Positions 49,382-60,084 of a DNA stretch of 64,000 nucleotides are shown piece by piece. Both the position numbers and the translations under genes were made by a program. Origin of the DNA: Anoplopoma fimbria (Eukaryota; Chordata; Actinopteri; Perciformes; Anoplopomatidae); NCBI RefSeq assembly GCF_027596085.1, contig NC_072453.1:3059448-3123447 (forward strand), in the 5' to 3' direction. Numbering within the stretch: position 1 is the first letter of the stretch; the number at the start of each line of letters is the position of its first letter. The notes beneath the pieces are model-generated. The model was not told the DNA's origin and did not search any database. It saw only the letters and a program-made list of their open reading frames with translations.

Positions 49382-49645
49382 TTAAAAGTCAGGACACAAA
49401 AAACATTTAAAATCATCCTCTTCATCATCCAGCTCCTCGTGCCAGCCCACACACATGGTGTGATACCATGTGTGGCAGCTGTCACACTGGACCCACGACA
49501 CCGATCCCTCCGAACTCTCCGGAGGGTCAGGTCCCTGGCACCGGCCACACTCCCAAACTGTCAGCATCATCTCACCGAAGAAAATGTCAGTTGAAAGACC
49601 GGAAAGTGCGTCACGACCGTTATATCCGGATTGAGCCAATAGCAA
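49382..49645 (-). CDS. PHD zinc-finger open frame, possible terminal exon or captured fragment
   Basis: The minus-strand frame (87 codons counted from an upstream TTG; first ATG at 49568-49570, leaving 62 codons) encodes a complete C4HC3 PHD finger. Ligands, numbered from the TTG, are C33, C36, C54, C57, H62, C65, C81 and C84, spaced C-x2-C-x17-C-x2-C-x4-H-x2-C-x15-C-x2-C. W60 lies before the YH, and F79 sits two before C81, as in the family. The centre reads SWVQCDSCHTWYHTMCVG, followed by an acidic loop (residues 70-78) and a stop three residues after the last cysteine. PHD fingers bind histone H3 tails or act as protein-binding modules in nuclear proteins; some transposon proteins also end in one. 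Nothing upstream supplies the rest of a protein. It could be the last exon of a gene (AG/TTTGGGAG at about 49559 is a possible weak acceptor), a captured exon, or a transposase remnant. All eight ligands are kept, so decay is recent or selection acts. Confidence 0.6.
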   Translation of the reverse strand: MLLAQSGYNGRDALSGLSTDIFFGEMMLTVWECGRCQGPDPPESSEGSVSWVQCDSCHTWYHTMCVGWHEELDDEEDDFKCFLCPDF

Positions 49646-49889
49646 CCGCGCTGGGACACTGTGACGCTAACCATTGAACCAGAAATTGTTGTTTTTACAA
49701 TACAGGTTCTTTTATTTATTAGTGAGGTGCTGGTAGAAGGATTTTGTTATTATGGACAGAGCCACGCTAGCCGTTTCCCCCCTGTTTCCACTCTTTATGC
49801 TAAGCTAACTAGCTGATGGAAGTATTTTCTCAACTTTCACCAAAAATGGAAATACCAAAATCTCCTAAAATGGTAAACTATTCCTTTAA

Positions 49890-52195
49890 ATAACCATCTT
49901 CTTTCAAAGCATTTGGTGCTCAGGTTTTTGAAACAGCTATACAAATTAACTTACTTAATCTACATGATATTAGCCTTTACTTTTGCTGCTGCATGTGTTT
50001 GCTATTGTTTCAACAACTGTGATACTTCTGGATGTATTACAACAGATCAAATCTCTTTCAACCAACTTATAGCTAAATATGATTATGCAACAGAACTGGA
50101 TCTTCCCAAACCATTCCTCTCAAGCATGAAGCACAAACATTACATTTCCACAATAGCTGCATCTTAAAAAAAAAAACAGCGATCCCTGTCTTGTATATTT
50201 CTATGTCAAGTCGATGTGCTGATCTTCATGGAAAAAAGATGAAGACTTTATTGGAGGGAGGCAAATCAAAGTGACACTAGTGACACACACTCAAGCCAAC
50301 CAATATACACCACGGGAACCACAAGCTGGAGTCCCTCAGGCTGTGGTGAGTTTATGGCTTCTTGTGACGTATAAAAGCCAGCGGCTCCTGATTGGGTTTT
50401 AATTGATTTTCTCATAGAAGTGGGGTTCATTCTTGTCATTGAGATGGAGTCTTTGGGGTTTTTAATTTGTGGATCTCTTGATTTAACCCTCGTGTATGTG
50501 ATTATTACAATTATGTGGCTTATGTAATTGGTGGATATCGAGTTGATGGTTTTTTTTTGGGGGGGAAAGCATTACTTTGAAACAGTGAACGCTGCCAGGG
50601 ACAATGAGCCTGTCCCGGGTGGAGTTTGATACATGGGCACCATTGTGGTTGAACCAGTGTGTGTGTTTGTGTGGCTCATGTACAGTATGAGCATGTTTAT
50701 TCATATTTCTGCATTCGGATCCGCCACAGTGTGCGTGCCGACCGCAGCGCCGTCGCTGCCTCGCCGTCTGCTTGCCAGTGTAATGCGTGTTTATGTTTAC
50801 TCTAAGTGTGTGTGTTTGTGTGTGTGTGTGTTTAAGGAGTGACTGTGATTTGGAGCACCTGCCCTCTCCACCCAGTCATGCTGCTGTGTGGCAGCTACCG
50901 AGCTGGAGCCTTCCGGATGACATCATCAAACTGTGACGAGGCAGACAGGTCAGGGCGCCTGTGGTTGTTGCTGGAAAAGGCTACTCCCCAAAGTGTTTGT
51001 GTGCGTGTCTGAGTGTGTGTGTGAGTACACAAACGCCATGTCTTTCATATTGAGTTTCACTTTCACTCAATCTCATCAACAGGTAGAATTCTTATTGCAC
51101 TGTATGTTCAGTTTGAACAAAGTATATTTCATCCTGCTCCGAACACAACCTATTGTACACTTGATTGAGCTCAAAACAACAGCACCTCTCCTTTTCTTCT
51201 TGTCTGTGTATCTTTATGAATTTGAGTCATAAAGTCTTACAAGAAGCCATAAATAGAACATGCAGACATTGAGCATTCATTATTTTTGCCTTGATTCCTG
51301 CCGTGCAGGGCAAATTCATGTCTCCAATTCACCTTGCATACAGTATAAATACACATGTAGTTAGTCATATTAAAGTTGTACGATTTTATAAAATATCAAT
51401 ACTTATGTATTCCAGGTCTGTAAAAATAATTTTCTGGTATGCAACATTTTCCTCTTCAGCTATTTTCTGTTCCAGGATATATTTTTCATCTTCAGCATAA
51501 CACCTAGCAACCTCTAGGCAACACATTACCAACCAACCGTTTCTGCCCTTGCAACTGCCAGGAAGTCTTTAGCCACCACCAACCAACTCTTCAATAGTTA
51601 TAATGGTACAAATGTGTAAGCAAAACTGCGTAATGGAAGCGACAACATTTTTTTTACCTCTTTTTTTGGAGATGCCAAAGCAACAACAAGGAATGACAGA
51701 GCAACCATCTGTTACTGCATCAGAATCTGCAGAGAACATAGTTGCAACCACCTAGCAATCTTTTACATTAGTTTTTCCATTTTCCCGCATCTGCTGTTAC
51801 CTAAGTTTTAGCTGCATTTGCTGCATAAAGCCAACCAGCAGCTTCTTCTCTAAATCCGATATGATTGCTTACAATATATGTTATGCATGCAAATCTTAAT
51901 TCCAGAATACAAAATTGTATTTAATTCTGATGTACATTTCTGTGTACAAACTTGAGGGGCATGTAAAAAAAAAAGTTATTGTTCTGGGTTCCCAACATAG
52001 TGTTTAATATAGTACAATATATATGGATATTTAATTTATTTTCAAAACACAGTCAGCGCTTTGTAAATAAGTAGGAGACAGAAACAGGACTTTTGCACCC
52101 ACTTATCATCCTAAAATATTCTACCCACCGCAAAGTTCCTAACTTTTCCATAAAATGCTTTTTTACACATTCTGCTGGACTGTTGTTTGTTTGCT
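49890..52195. other. No gene seen
   Basis: AT-rich, with short GT runs (about 50803-50831 and 50996-51027) and a T9 GGGGGG patch near 50551-50565. The frames have no recognisable domain. Confidence 0.5.
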
Positions 52196-52860
52196 CTCTT
52201 TAGTTTCACTCCGGAGCATGCATGTGTTGGTCTGTCTGGACCACAGAGGACAGGTTAGTGAGGGTACGTACTGCTTCCATTTGAAGATATTATGGCCTTG
52301 CACCTGCAAACCCGAACCCAACCGTTCCTCCGCCTGCCTGCTATTTGTCAGGATCTGTGTAATTACCAGCGTCTCTCCCTCGCTCTCCATCTCATATCCT
52401 GAGTGCAACATTTGCCCAGATTTACCTACTGGCTTATAAAATGGTTTTTGCTCAAAAACAACACTCAGGTTTTCACTTGCAGGGAGAGGAAAAGAAGTGA
52501 CGAGAAGATGCTGCCAGGGTGCAAACTAGACAAAACATCTCCTGTCCTGCGCATCCTGCGTGCCGCCACATCATAATCAAATCAAATATAGTTTTTCTAA
52601 TGACTTGCTGTGCACAGGAGACGACGCGTGTGCTGCCCAAACAAAACAACCCAGGATGCACTGCGAGACCAAAAACCGGTATCTGCGTTTCAGCGAGCGC
52701 TCCCTTGGAGGAACAGTCTTGATTCGGGAACATTCCTATTTCAGGAACTTTAAATGTTAAGTAAAGAAACATTATGAAAGGAGGGCTGAATGGAAAGCTG
52801 TGTGTGTGTGTCTGTGTGGACGTGCATGTATGTGGATTATAAGGAGACTGAGCAGAGAGA

Positions 52861-52862
<2 letters not shown>

Positions 52863-52899
<37 letters not shown>
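52863..52899. repeat. (GT)n microsatellite
   Basis: Thirty-seven bases of GT, with a shorter GT run at 52800-52818. The long minus-strand frame across it is a by-product. Confidence 0.95.
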
Positions 52900-52900
<1 letters not shown>

Positions 52901-53990
52901 TTTGGACATACACCTCTAAGCACACCTAAGTGTATCTAGCCAAATGTTTTTATATGGTTCCATGACGGGGGAGAGAGTGTGTCTAACAAAGGAGACTATT
53001 TCGATGGGGCCGGTCAGCGAAGGAGTGCTGGACTCATAATGACATAGAAAACAAACAGTGGTGAATGGGCACATGGTCCCTCCGTAACCACAGGGCCCTT
53101 AACGGGAAGAGCCTGTCCAGCAGCGCACAGCCCAGCTCCGGCGCTACAGGAAGACCCAGGCGCCAAGGAGTTAAAGTACACCTACCATGTCTGCGCGTGT
53201 TTGCACACGGTGTGTGACACGCACTGCAGATCAGCTGCACATATACCTGATGAGAAGATATGGACGCTCTCTCATGCACACAAAATAAATCACTGACGCC
53301 CCACTCATGCACGCCCAAGAAGGTACATATTAACATACAAATACGCACATTCATACTCGCTCTCTGTCTCGCTGGGGGGAGGCTTCCCAATCAACCAGCA
53401 GCAACAATATTATTCTGCCATTCACTGTCGCAGGCGTGATTGATGAAGCTGCCCTACGTGGAGCTCATGTAGAATAACAACGTGCTGAGTCGACAATGCT
53501 CATATTAGACTGCTACATGTACAATCTAATTGCCAAAAAATACCAAGCTGTCTTCCAATCGCATGCTTTGGTGAAATGTTTGGCAGTGGAAGAGAAGTTC
53601 TTCTAATACATGCCACATTTGAATGATCAAAAAAACTTGAAACTGAATTTTTTTTTATTGAAAGCATGTGAAATGGTTTTTTTTGCCCACAAGGAGACTA
53701 AGTAAACAGTTTGTGTTTTGATCTTGGTTGACTAAGATGTCTTTAGTAGATTTGTCATGGTTTTATGCTGAATAACTTGTTTCTGGGAAAATTATGAACA
53801 CATCTTCACAAAAGATTGAAACTGGTTTTACAGATTTGTCGATTTAATCACTTCAGACTATATTTGTGTTAGCCAACATAAGACAATAATTCAAAAGATT
53901 TCTTGAATCATAGGCAGCCCTAACATCAGTGACGAATAACCTGGCAACATTGATGGCCATTGCTGTCCTGATTCTGCACTTGAGCTGGTT
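52900..53990. other. No gene seen
   Basis: The 118-codon minus-strand frame at 53034-53390 is Cys/Arg-rich but shows no spacing pattern of a known domain. The rest is AT-rich. Confidence 0.45.
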
Positions 53991-53999
53991 GCTCTTGGT

Positions 54000-54320
54000 G
54001 CCTCCTGTTTAGCTGCAAAAGTGAAGCAAATGCAGAATTCCCCTAACTTGCATTCTCTCTAATGGCCATCAGGGTGTGACTCTTCTGGTTGCAAAAAGAT
54101 GTCCAGTTGCATAGAAGTCTTTGAGAAAATGACCGTACTTCTCACTTGATTTATTACCTCAGTAAACATTGTGAGCATGAGTTTATGGTCTCAATCTCTA
54201 GTTTGAAGTCTTCTTCAATACAGCATGATCATTTAGTAAATTATGGTCCTATTTAGAGTAAAATAGATTATGAAGCGGGGTATACTTTAGGGCGGGGCTA
54301 ATTTATGATTGATAGGTGTT
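54000..54320 (+). repeat. Dispersed repeat family A, copy 2
   Basis: Same order of blocks as 4560-4870: ACTTGCATTCTCTCTAATGG, GACTCTTCTGGTTGCAAAAA, AGAAAATGACCGTACTTCTC, TTATGGTCTCAATC, GAAGTCTTCTTCAATACAGC and TATGGTCCTATTTAGAG. This copy is more complete and identifies the family. Confidence 0.75.
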
Positions 54321-54399
54321 TTTTTTTTTACTTTAACCCTTTTACAGTATGTTTTCAGTACGCGAAAGTTCATTTTAACCTTAAAGTTTGCCTAAGAAA

Positions 54400-54720
54400 T
54401 GTCTATCAGGGCAGTCACGTGATGCAAAACAACTTTTTCCCCATAGACTTATGATGGGAAAGACACATATTTAATGAGTGGATACTTTTATTTGTGGCAA
54501 ATCAATTTCCCAGTTGAAACATTTTTTTAAATGCATCAATCCAGAGTTTTTTAGTTTTCTTTGTCCTCCGTTCATGTGAATGAGCCTGAAAACGAAACTT
54601 GGCCGGGAATCGGGGTGAAAGAAAAAGCGCTTTCTTTCTATGGGTCCCTGCAAAAAAACTGCCACACTTTTTTTTACTTAATGTGCCACTGAGCAACTGT
54701 CATATGAAGAAACGGGACCC
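54400..54720 (-). repeat. Dispersed repeat family E, copy 1
   Basis: CCCCATAGACTTATGATGGG and AAAGACACATATTTAA correspond, on the other strand, to TCTTTCCCAATATATGTCTA and TGGGTAAAAG at 59940-59980. The family has a CACGTGATG/CATCACGTG-like flank. The two short minus-strand frames inside are not genes. Confidence 0.5.
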
Positions 54721-54754
54721 TGCCTTCAACATTCTATGCAGTTCTCTTAATTAA

Positions 54755-54895
54755 TCCATAGTAACTTCTGGTTAAAATAAAACAAGGTGGCCTCAGCCAA
54801 ATACCTAGAAGGTAAAGGCCAAAATGCCAAACTTGAGGCTTAAAAACGGCAGTCCAAAAAACCAATGGGTGATATTTATACAGTCTATGGTTCAT
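54755..54895 (+). repeat. Dispersed repeat ending in TTTATACAGTCTATGG
   Basis: GGCAGTCCAAAAAACCAATG, GGTGATATTTATACAGTCTA and TGG, preceded by CCAAACTTGAGGCTTAAAAA. I recognise this 3' part as a very common percomorph repeat. Confidence 0.65.
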
Positions 54896-54899
54896 CCAT

Positions 54900-55690
54900 G
54901 GTCATCCTGCTCTGTTGTGTGTGTGTATGGAGAACAGAGGATACATTAAAAGTCTCCTGCAGTGTTTGTAAAATATTTCATGTTCTGGATCACTGTATGA
55001 GCAATAAAATAAGAGATATCAGTGGAAAGTAGAAAAAGATAATAATTATTATTAACATTACCATTAAGATAGCAATTTCTATTCGCAATAATAATATTAT
55101 TCAACCCCCAAATTGCATATCATACAGTGTGAATATTTGTTTCTACAAAGGCCTGATATTTGAGGATTTTTTTCCATGTGGGTAATGCCAAGACCGGTAA
55201 AAACAGTTTGCTGTTTAGCGTGGGCGGTGGTGTCTAAACAACAGATGCACTTGGAAGTAAAGACATGTGTTTGCTTTCCGGTTTTTGTCCCTCCATGTCG
55301 GCCCACACAGATGTTTAAGAGACGCTGCATTTAGTTTTATTTATTTTTCTTTCTTTGTCTGGCAGATACACCGATGTATTTCCACCTTGTGAGGTTTAGC
55401 GAAGGCATTTTTTTTTAGGGGCAATGCACCTCTCAGCCAGTTTCTATTTTGAACCCAGCCCTTTCTGTTTTTGTCACAGTAAACAATATGCAGCAACCAC
55501 TATGAAACTTATTCTTATACTTTGAGCACTTTAAAAAGGATTGCTCATGCAAAGGATCATCCAGGGACATGTGGATGATTTAATTATCCACCCAATCCCA
55601 CAAATACCATGTGGATTTAAATGTGCAGAAACAAGGAACCCTTTTGAGGGGCAGACATATTGCACAGTCATGATGATCACGGTGTCTCCA
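54900..55690. other. No gene seen
   Basis: AT-rich, with a T-rich patch near 55332-55350. The 77-codon minus frame at 55097-55330 is featureless. Confidence 0.5.
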
Positions 55691-55699
55691 TTCACCCTG

Positions 55700-55930
55700 C
55701 TTGTTTACATGTTACCATGATAACTGTCAATGGCGCTTCACCGTCAGCTCTCTCCGCCCACACCTCCCCCTCCTCTCACTCTCAGCCAGACATCCCTAAG
55801 GTCCATTCACTGCTTTGAAAACATCATAAAATGGTAAAAAAAAAAATTGTGCCAGGGCGTCGGCAGATGGTTTTTAAGGTCACGCCTGTGACTAAGCATC
55901 AGGGAACTGTCAAAGACAAGCCCTTCATGA
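55700..55930. promoter_or_regulatory. Candidate conserved non-coding element
   Basis: ATGATAACTGTCAATGGCGC (MEIS/TGIF-like CTGTCA), CCGCCCACACC (KLF/SP-like) and GGGCGTCGGCAGATGG (E-box CAGATG) sit within 200 bases of unique-looking sequence without a coding frame. Function is inference. Confidence 0.35.
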
Positions 55931-55934
55931 GGTT

Positions 55935-57910
55935 GGAATACGTTGATCTAGCAAGCAAAAATGATATCATGTGATATGCTGTGTGTAGGCAATAGATATG
56001 CACTGAATTCCACATTGAGCACAACATTAAGGTCGACCTGACACGTAAGAAAATATCCTTTCTAGGTGTTGTCAATCACTGGCAAATTCTGCATTCTCTG
56101 CAGAGTTAAGCTAACTTGATCCTGATTGGTGAAGTAGAAGTGCTGAGAAACATTTTCACCATAACACCTCTCTGGGGTGTCTGGACGTGCACGTGTGCTC
56201 ACCGCAGCAGCTCCCCCACTTAGTTTTATTACGCGGGGTCGTAATGTTCTTCCTTGCGTTGTTCTACTGGCTTTTCTTTTTTCTATAGTCGCTCATAACA
56301 CTGCCAAGGACTAATTGGCATAGTTACATATTCTCTAACTGTATCTAGTTCAGTCTGCTTGTATGTATGTATGTGTGTGTGTGTGTGCGTGTAAGTAAAA
56401 ACCAGACACAAACCAGCCGAGCGAGAGACGGGTTGCTTTGGCAGAATGTCAGGTTCATGCCCCGACTAACCGCAAGTAGCCGAGACATATTGGCAGTTCC
56501 TGTGCACTATGGGATACCGTCCTGGCAATAAACAGAAACAGAGGAAATCTGAAATGAGGTGACTGAGACATTGTATGACTTGTCCTCCTCACAATCCGAA
56601 GGTCTGCTGCATGAATCGAGCCCGAAATCAAAAACGTATCATGCATAAGTCTTAATATCTGCAGCTGAAAAACAAGAACCACACTGAGGAGCTGCATGGG
56701 AAAGCTGGGCTGCCTTTTGATTCATATTGTCTCTGAGGTTAAATGCACTTTAATGAGAAGTCCTCTCCTCTTTTATTTTATTTTTATTTTTAAATCTCCT
56801 TTTTCACTGCCGTTCTGGCTCATCGGCCCAGGAAACGTGGCCTGTATCGGAGACGTAAGTTGATGATGATGTGCTCTATTCATTCCGCAGGCGTTGACAT
56901 ATTTGCTACCATAACCATCAATAACTCACTCCTGTGTGTATGTGTGTCGGTGCATGCATCAGAGTTTGCGTATGTCCGTCCTGATGATCGTCTCTGTGCA
57001 TAAGCATTGCGCTATCCTGAATAGATGCAAGTGCAGTAGGTGTTTGCTTCTCGTACAGGAAGTGGCTTGGTTTTTTTTCTCTCCAAAAAAAGCTTAGATG
57101 TAGACTGTTTTTAGTGGTTGCTATGTAAGGGATGAGGTCAGAATATCACATGACATGTAGGTTTGACAGTTTTTATCCAAGCCATCTTTCAGTGCTTAGA
57201 TTAGCATGGGTGGCCACAGTAGGAGAGATATTCGTTGCTACGGTTAGCAAGAGGTAAATACATTATTAATCAAAAGGAGCCAAAGAAAATAAAATTTCTT
57301 TGCAAAATCTTTTTTGTGGTCAGGGTGGACACTGACTGATCAATCGTCTTATGCTTTAATAAAAGGCTGATATCATCCTAATATATCTTCTTTATTTAAA
57401 TTTTGCATTGCAATTTTCCGTCACATCCTTGGATCTTGAAAGCATTAGGGCTGAATCTTCACCCCCTGTGTTCTCATCCTCATGTTCCTCCATATTCTTT
57501 GATTTGGTTCTGGCTCCGATATCTATAAGCATGATTTGGAAAGGAATAACTGAAGTCATCCTGTGAACTTGAACTGGATCCACTGATACTGTTTGGATAG
57601 GTGCACAGAAGGCCTTGGGAGACACACAATGTAGCTGTAACTATCAGCTTTTTATTGCATGCTTACTGAGCCACTGCTGTACTTTGGCTCCATCCTCAAG
57701 AAAAAAAATTCTTAGGGGAAAGATATTGCAGATTGAAAGATGGAATTTATACAAATATTTCTCAGTGCCAGAGCTGCTCTGAGGGGAGAAATAAGTTCAT
57801 TGGTTGTAGCGTATTGGTCCGAGCCAAATGTTTGGTTCAGTTCAGCTTAAAAGACTAGGCTTCAAAACTCAAAAATAATGTGTAGGAATGTAGCCTTAAG
57901 ATACACACAT
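55935..57910. other. No gene seen; possible element at 56800-56920
   Basis: A short GT run lies near 56366-56392. At 56800-56920, GCTCATCGGCCCAGGAAACG and CTATTCATTCCGCAGG look motif-rich but unproven. The 80-codon minus frame at 56455-56697 and 77-codon frame at 57392-57625 have no domain. Confidence 0.45.
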
Positions 57911-57914
57911 AAGA

Positions 57915-58290
57915 TGCCATGTCATTTTTCCACGGCCCATTATTCTGAAACCTCAATAGTCTGAAAAAAGTTAAATTGAACCTGAAAGCCTGTTTGTCCG
58001 ACAGCTCCTTTTCCTAAAAAACAAATGCCCATTATTTCAAAGGCACATTGCTCCAAAACTACAAACCCTCCCTTCAAACAAACAGGCATATGGTTAATTG
58101 TTATGCAGATTTATGTCATCGGAACTTTCCTTCTTGCAATTATTATTTTATTTTTTTGCCATTCCGAAGGCATGACCCATCCTGCTCTGTCTCTTATTGG
58201 TTTCCTCTGATATTCCCTGGGATTTCCGTCCAAAGGCACAATTTTTGGACTGTTGGGGCTTTGGGATAATGGGACAATGGGAGGTCCCTG
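57915..58290. repeat. Dispersed repeat with CCATTATTC/AATAATGGG words
   Basis: CGGCCCATTATTCTGAAACC, TCAATAGTCTGAAAAA, ATGCCCATTATTTCAAAGGC, ACATTGCTCCAAAA and the closing GGGCTTTGGGATAATGGGAC match the pattern of a percomorph repeat built of CCCATTATTCCGAAA-like words. Frames inside it are by-products. Confidence 0.5.
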
Positions 58291-58294
58291 CACA

Positions 58295-59755
58295 TCCAGC
58301 TGATCTAACAGGCTAATGTAGCAAACTTAAATAGTATGCTGGTTGCTACATGTTCAATGTCAACTTGTGATATACATCCTAATGTTTACAAAGACAAATC
58401 TTCTTTCTTTAATTCTGGCATTAAGTTTTGGCAGCAGTTTTCTGCCAACATTCATATAGTATTTAAGCTAATGATACTGTTCAGGCGTTATGACTTCTCT
58501 ACCTCAGAAATATTGACTTTTCAGCTCTCAGGATTTGTAACAATTGTTACATATTAAATTCAGTAAAATCTGGTACAAAAATTAAATTGATAAAAAGATG
58601 TGTGCCCTTATAGTCTGGAGCAGCTCATCTTTAGGACACTGCAATAGTTCCATGCAAAGCCAAAAGTTAGACATTACATCAAATTGTGCGCTCTTGCCGT
58701 TTAATGACTGCACAGCAGTTATTTTCATACACATGTAATATACTGCACATTGCACTTACATGTATCAATAAGGTTCAGTCATAGTTTTATTTGATCACTG
58801 GTGCACTGGCCTGCAATAATGCTGCATTGGCCTTGTTTGTTTTAAACCATAAGGATGCATGAGTTCCTTAGACGGGCATCTTCTTCTTGACAAGATAAGC
58901 TATGAGATCATTTGCATCACTAAGCTTTGAAAACATGTTTTACTTGATCCTTAATTCTGTCTTTCAGTAGAAAAGTGTTTGAAGTGATAATCAACAACAG
59001 ATGTTGCTTTGTCTATTTTGTCAACCTTCATTAATCCAGTTGAGAGATGCTTGTGGTCAGAGTGTGTCACTTTCGTTTTCCCCAGAAAATAAACTTTCCA
59101 GCGTGGACTCAAACTAGCATCTCCTTCGGCCACAGTCTTGACTCTCTGCCCATTAGGACACAGCTCATGTTGAAACCCTTTGTTCTCTCCAGGATGTTCC
59201 TGCTCCGAGCTGCTTGTTGGACCACTCAGCCCAAACCTTAAGCCACTGTGACAGTTATTGGCAACAGAGAGCAGAAGCCCTGCATGAGTTATAGAAGATC
59301 ACCACATGTGTGATCCCACCGAGCTTGAGTTATGCTCCCCCTGCTTCTTGTTGTCTTTTGATCACAATTTATCGCTGTGTGTTTTGTGTCGACCTTTCCT
59401 TCTGACACTACTGAGCAGAAAAAAGAGGGTGAGATAACTTGAGGTTAATTTGATGTTGTGTCTTGGATACTGCTGGATGAGTGCTCTGCTGATTGGTTGA
59501 TGTTGGGCTGGGGGGAATTATATGTAGTTTATGCAATGTAAAATTATAAAGGTGAGTTAGTCTGTCTGATGCAGATTCTTATGTATTAGTTAAATTAATT
59601 TAGCTAAACCCTGCAACTGAATAGCAGTAGTCCAATCATATTTTGGCAACCGGAACTAGTGTCAAGCTTTGGAATTTAATCTCAACGTTAAAGCCCTGGA
59701 TGTCTAAGCAGAACTGGATACATCATTAGAAGCGGGGCCCCATTTTTTCTAATGA
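58295..59755. other. No gene seen
   Basis: AT-rich. A tRNA-like stretch near 59100-59170 was considered and set aside. No other feature was recognised. Confidence 0.5.
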
Positions 59756-59759
59756 AAGT

Positions 59760-60080
59760 TGCTCTGTTGGGCGTGAAGTCGAAAACATTCGACTGCCCGG
59801 TATAAAAAGACTTGCATCTTCCGCATCCATGGGGCCCATATAGCTAGCCCACTAGCGTTTTCTTTAACCCCGCCTCCCAACTGCTTGGTCTCGGCTTGCG
59901 CACATTAACTGCAGATCATCATGGCAAGGGAAAAACCTTTGACAGACATGTCTTTCCCAATATATGTCTATGGGTAAAAGTATTTTTGGGCTCAATGGAA
60001 TCACATGACGGACCCGTAAATTGTAAATCCACGGTTTGGCCACTGTCAAATTGGCCAAAAAACAGGTGCTCTTCTCTTGG
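59760..60080 (+). repeat. Dispersed repeat family E, copy 2
   Basis: TTTCCCAATATATGTCTATG, GGTAAAAGTATTTTTGGGCT and CAATGGAATCACATGACGG are the reverse-strand match of 54400-54480. Upstream GCGGGGCCCCATTTTTTCTA and CATCCATGGGGCCCATATAG are consistent with one interspersed element. Confidence 0.5.
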
Positions 60081-60084
60081 GCTT

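Larger units (their letters stand above)
48461..49886. mobile_element. Fold-back element, copy 4, enclosing a PHD-finger frame
   Basis: The left arm starts AGGAATAGTTTGACATTTTA. The right arm ends, read on the minus strand, AGGAATAGTTTACCATTTTA. Both arms carry the family core: CAGTTAGCTTAGTTAGCATA at left, AGTTAGCTTAGCATAAAGAG at right when inverted. The inner ends share GTGTCCCAGCGCGG (48775-48788 and, inverted, 49646-49659). The arms are therefore about 328 and 241 bases, unequal through a deletion, and enclose about 857 bases. The family is usually a simple palindrome with little between the arms (23640-23865 here); this copy is unusual in holding a non-palindromic centre with the PHD frame. 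It may be a nested insertion or captured host sequence. Confidence 0.75.

Noticed and set aside
52473..52925. 150-codon minus-strand frame
   Set aside because: Its N-terminal part is the GT microsatellite read in reverse and the rest has no recognisable domain.
53034..53390. 118-codon Cys/Arg-rich minus-strand frame
   Set aside because: The cysteines do not fit a zinc-finger or other known spacing; probably chance.
59100..59171. Minus-strand stretch with A-box-like TGTCCTAATGG and B-box-like AGTTTGAGTCC, resembling a tRNA-derived sequence
   Set aside because: The acceptor, anticodon and T stems do not pair. Two box-like words alone are weak; tRNAscan-SE would be decisive.
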